Assembly (NCBI GenBank): GCA_007119305.1
Contig: SKPY01000032.1
Span: 1-8,158, forward strand
Length of the DNA: 8,158 bases
Reading direction: 5' to 3'
DNA from: Nitriliruptorales bacterium
GTDB taxonomy: Bacteria; Actinomycetota; Nitriliruptoria; Euzebyales; Egibacteraceae
Numbering within the stretch: the stretch's first letter is position 1; each line of letters opens with the position of its first letter. This document shows positions 6,459 through 8,158 of the stretch, in pieces. A program made the translations under genes and the position numbers. Below the pieces are notes generated by a model. The model saw only the letters and a program-made list of their open reading frames with translations. It was not told the DNA's origin and made no database searches.

Positions 6459-6487
6459 TTGACACGTTCCAGCAAGAGGCGTCTAAC
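6459..6487 (+). promoter_or_regulatory. Promoter of the MinD-like ATPase gene
   Basis: A perfect TTGACA (6459-6464) is followed after exactly 17 nt by TCTAAC (6482-6487), four of six matches to TATAAT. The predicted start near 6494 gives a 27-nt leader containing AGGGGAG (6511-6517), 3 nt before ATG 6521. This promoter lies downstream of the longer in-frame start at 6398 and so excludes it. The rest of the 6380-6520 gap shows only a small hairpin, ACGCC-GTGA-GGCGT (6393-6406), too weak to call a terminator. Confidence 0.72.
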
Positions 6488-6520
6488 TGGCACCCAGGGC
6501 GCATCCTGAAAGGGGAGCGG

Positions 6521-7609
6521 ATGTCCGAGGCGCGCAGCGGTGAGACGCGGCCACGTGCCCCCGGGTCCTCGGGCCCGACGGATGAGCCCGACGACCCGCT
6601 CCGCCTCGCCACCCGGCTCGAGCGCCTCGCCGACCGCAGGGACGAGCACGACGCGCTGTCCGTGTCATGGATGACCGCGGCGGACTTCACCGACGAGCGC
6701 ATCCTTCGAGCAGGGGCGAGGCCGCCCAGCCGCGGCTGGCGTCGAGCGCTCTATCGGGGCACGTTCGGCGCGCTCAACCTCGGGCCAGGCAGAGCAGAGC
6801 TGCGCGAGCGGGCGATGGCGGCCCGCGTCCGGGCACCGGTCAGCGGATCGCGCCGCATCATGGTGCTGTCGCGCAAAGGCGGGGTGGGCAAGACCACGAC
6901 GACGCTGATGCTCGGTCACACGTTCGCACGCGGCCGGGGGGATCGGGTGGTCGCCCTCGACGGCAACCCCGATGCCGGCAGCCTCGCCTACCGTGTGCGG
7001 CGGGAGTCGGCGCACACGATCACCGACGTCCTGAAGGACGCCGCGCGCATCCAGCGCTATGCCGACATCCGCCGCTACACCTCGCAGGCGGCGACGCGTC
7101 TGGAGATCGTCGCATCGGATGACGACCCGCGCATCACCCACGCGCTCGGCGAGGACGACTACCACAACGCCATCGAGCTCCTCGACCGCTACTACAACGT
7201 CATCCTCCTGGACACGGGCACCGGCATCCTCGATGGGGGAACCCAGGGCATCCTCAAGGAAGCCGACCAGATCGTGGTGGTGATGGCCCCGGCGTTGGAT
7301 GGCGCCCGTGTCGCCGCCTCCACGCTTGACTGGCTCGAGTCGCACGGCTTCGAGCGCCTTGTGGCCTCCGCAGTGGCGGTGATCAACGGTGTGCGCCGGC
7401 ACAGCCTGGTCGACGTGGAACGCATCGAGCGTCACTTCAGCCAACGGTGCGCCGCTACGGTGCGCATCCCCTTCGACCCGCATCTGGCGGCCGGCGCGGA
7501 GAGCAGCCCCTTCGAGCTGCGCCGAGCAACACGGGACGCCTACCTCCAGCTCGCCGCGGACGTGGCCGACGAGTTCGCTCGCTCCGGCCACGCTGCCGTG
7601 CGTCTGTAG
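6521..7609 (+). CDS. MinD/ParA-type P-loop ATPase, EspI-like (type VII secretion associated family)
   Basis: This SIMIBI-class ATPase of 362 residues has an N-terminal extension rather than starting at the P-loop. Residues 1-60 are hydrophilic and probably disordered at first. Residues 71-106 (beginning GWRRALYRGTFGALNLGPGR) resemble the segment that precedes the ATPase domain in EspI and other ESX-linked MinD-like proteins. The deviant Walker A is KGGVGKTTTT (119-128), with signature Lys119 and catalytic Lys124. The switch/Walker A' strand is ALDGNPD (145-151), and Walker B is VILLDTGTG (227-235) with Asp231. AYRVRRESAHTITDVL and RRYTSQAATRLEIVASD also fit that family. The usual role is ATP-driven localisation or regulation of a partner complex; EspI of ESX-1 responds to low ATP. 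No ESX gene (EccC, WXG100) is visible here, so the partner is unknown. The ATG at 6521 is set by the promoter and ribosome binding site just upstream. Confidence 0.88.
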   Translation: MSEARSGETRPRAPGSSGPTDEPDDPLRLATRLERLADRRDEHDALSVSWMTAADFTDERILRAGARPPSRGWRRALYRGTFGALNLGPGRAELRERAMAARVRAPVSGSRRIMVLSRKGGVGKTTTTLMLGHTFARGRGDRVVALDGNPDAGSLAYRVRRESAHTITDVLKDAARIQRYADIRRYTSQAATRLEIVASDDDPRITHALGEDDYHNAIELLDRYYNVILLDTGTGILDGGTQGILKEADQIVVVMAPALDGARVAASTLDWLESHGFERLVASAVAVINGVRRHSLVDVERIERHFSQRCAATVRIPFDPHLAAGAESSPFELRRATRDAYLQLAADVADEFARSGHAAVRL

Positions 7610-7641
7610 GGACGCGTCCGCCCCGCCGGGCGCTGGGGGCG
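7610..7641 (+). other. Small inverted repeats after the MinD-like gene
   Basis: Immediately after the TAG stop lies the 10-bp palindrome GGACGCGTCC (7610-7619). It is followed by CGCCCC (7619-7624), which can pair with GGGGCG (7636-7641) across an 11-nt loop. There is no T-tract. They might act as a weak transcription end but are not convincing as a terminator. Confidence 0.3.
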
Positions 7642-7685
7642 TGGCCGGTGGGGGTCCGCTGCCGTTGCTGCCCACCGCGCGTTGG

Positions 7686-7714
7686 TTCTCGGCCCTGTCA
7701 CGTTCGGGTATCCT
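7686..7714 (+). promoter_or_regulatory. Candidate promoter of the last gene
   Basis: TATCCT (7709-7714) fits the TAnnnT -10 consensus and is preceded by GGG. The -35 position at 17 nt holds TTCTCG (7686-7691), which matches only the first two bases. A start near 7720-7721 would give a leader of about 160 nt. The evidence is the -10 alone. Confidence 0.4.
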
Positions 7715-7727
7715 GACCTGGTACGCG

Positions 7728-7860
7728 GCGCAGCAGCCGATGGCCACCTCGGATGGTCGTGTGGGCAGGGTGTCTGCGGCGTGTGCAACGGGCTTCGCCT
7801 GGTGCATCGCGGCTGCCGCGCGAAGCACGCGGCGCAGCGGGCTTGTGCCCCGGGGGGCGC
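7728..7860 (+). promoter_or_regulatory. Folded 5' leader with competing helices, riboswitch-like, unassigned
   Basis: No gene is supported between 7610 and 7882, but the RNA can fold extensively. GCGCAGCAGCC (7728-7738) pairs with GGCTGCCGCGC (7811-7821) with a single A-C mismatch. The helix continues with GATG (7739-7742) to CATC (7805-7808) and CACC (7745-7748) to GGTG (7801-7804), with 2-nt bulges, for about 18 pairs. Small stems GCAG/CTGC (7765-7777) and GGGC/GCCT (7790-7800) sit inside. The 3' arm can instead form GCCGCG (7815-7820) with CGCGGC (7828-7833). A last hairpin, GTGCCC-CGGG-GGGCGC (7845-7860), ends 10 nt before the ribosome binding site. I do not see the conserved motifs of the c-di-AMP, cobalamin, TPP or other classes I know. 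Confidence 0.4.
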
Positions 7861-7882
7861 TTGGGTGTGAAGGAGTCGTGTG

Positions 7883-8158
7883 GTGGCCCGGCCGCTTCGC
7901 TGGGGACGACGGGGGGTGCCTGCCGCGCTGGCGGTGGTGGCCGTGCTCGGCATGCTGCTCACCGGGGGGCTGCGGCCCGCGGCAGCGGGCGGCGAACCCG
8001 ACGCGGTCCTGGATCGGTTGGAGGCGGCGAAGGAGGACGCCGCTGAGTCGGCGGAGCGACGCGCCGAGCTGGACCGGGCGGTCCTCCACGCGCAGGCCGA
8101 GCTCGCCGCCACGCGTGCAGCGCTGGCCGAGCTGACCGCAGCGCTGGAGCGGGTGCGC
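7883..8158 (+). CDS. Partial secreted coiled-coil protein, possible cell-wall hydrolase N-terminus
   Basis: A frame opening at GTG 7883 is still open at the right edge (92 residues seen). GTG 7883 is chosen because AGGAG (7871-7875) lies 7 nt upstream; GTG 7880 in the same frame is possible but only 4 nt away. Residues 1-11 are basic (MARPLRWGRRG), residues 12-30 are hydrophobic (Ala/Val/Leu), and a signal peptidase I site is likely after Ala33-Ala34-Ala35. The paired arginines at 9-10 lack a proper Tat motif. From about residue 39 to the end the sequence is a heptad-like Ala/Leu/Glu/Arg helix, a predicted coiled coil. A signal peptide followed by a coiled coil is the usual N-terminal design of actinobacterial NlpC/P60 and M23 peptidoglycan hydrolases and of FtsEX partners, but no catalytic domain lies within the window, so that assignment is inference. 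A folded leader precedes it. Confidence 0.72.
   Translation, partial: MARPLRWGRRGVPAALAVVAVLGMLLTGGLRPAAAGGEPDAVLDRLEAAKEDAAESAERRAELDRAVLHAQAELAATRAALAELTAALERVR

Noticed and set aside
6398..6520. 41-residue N-terminal extension of the MinD-like ATPase (start at GTG 6398)
   Set aside because: A TTGACA-17-TCTAAC promoter lies within it and AGGGGAG precedes ATG 6521, so the extension would not be transcribed from that promoter; its sequence has no conserved look.
7682..7870. 62-codon frame with CGQGVCGVCNG, reminiscent of a 2Fe-2S cysteine motif
   Set aside because: It starts at a TTG without ribosome binding site, lies where the -10 and leader are predicted, and lacks the rest of any ferredoxin fold; most likely coincidence, although its stop just before the next ribosome binding site would be compatible with a leader peptide.
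7721..7870. c-di-AMP (ydaO-type) riboswitch upstream of the last gene
   Set aside because: The expected conserved segments (GACAGCUAACCUCG-like 3' part and GGGUGAA-like internal motif) are not present; kept only as an unassigned structured leader.
6665..8089. 474-codon minus-strand open frame across the MinD-like gene
   Set aside because: Antisense to a P-loop ATPase with clear motifs; no family features of its own.
1..8158. CRISPR array, tRNA or rRNA genes, insertion sequence or prophage
   Set aside because: No spaced repeats, no tRNA-like cloverleaf with CCA or T-loop, no transposase or integrase motif and no terminal inverted repeats were seen; the region reads as core chromosome.

Overview
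The window is a GC-rich stretch of bacterial chromosome, by eye around 70% G+C. Codons end mostly in G or C, GTG and TTG starts are used, and long spurious open frames run antisense to the real genes. Gene order and gene types point to an actinobacterium (Actinomycetota): rpsO, then a guanosine-pentaphosphate-synthetase-type pnp, then an M16 zinc protease of the PepR type, then a short-form dapB. An EspI-like MinD ATPase and a gene with no Shine-Dalgarno sequence fit the same group. A deep-branching lineage is possible, but the genus cannot be told from this sequence.

Layout. Positions 1-176 (minus strand) hold the start of a divergently transcribed lipoprotein gene of unknown function. Positions 177-436 are a divergent regulatory region with a candidate rpsO promoter (237-265) and a folded rpsO leader. 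rpsO (437-709, TTG start) is followed by a strong hairpin (714-738). The rpsO-pnp gap then carries a tandem 12-bp repeat, a perfect -35 hexamer, and a long imperfect hairpin (815-871) that matches the expected form and position of the Actino-pnp leader RNA, the presumed autoregulatory target of PNPase. pnp (937-3354), the M16 protease (3354-4664) and dapB (4669-5382) are packed head to tail with a 1-nt overlap and a 4-nt gap, so they look like one translationally coupled operon.

After dapB come three genes that each appear to have their own promoter. The first is a GT2 glycosyltransferase (5438-6379), probably translated from a nearly leaderless mRNA. The second is a MinD/ParA-type ATPase (6521-7609) resembling the EspI proteins of ESX/type VII secretion loci. 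The third is the start of a secreted coiled-coil protein (7883 to the window end), of the kind that often forms the N-terminus of actinobacterial cell-wall hydrolases.

The enzymes cover RNA processing and turnover (S15, PNPase), proteolysis (M16), lysine/diaminopimelate synthesis (DapB) and probably cell-envelope work (GT2, the secreted protein). The least explained element is the roughly 160-nt leader of the last gene. It can form a long closing helix (7728-7748 with 7801-7821), and part of that helix competes with a downstream stem. This is riboswitch-like architecture that I could not match to a known class.
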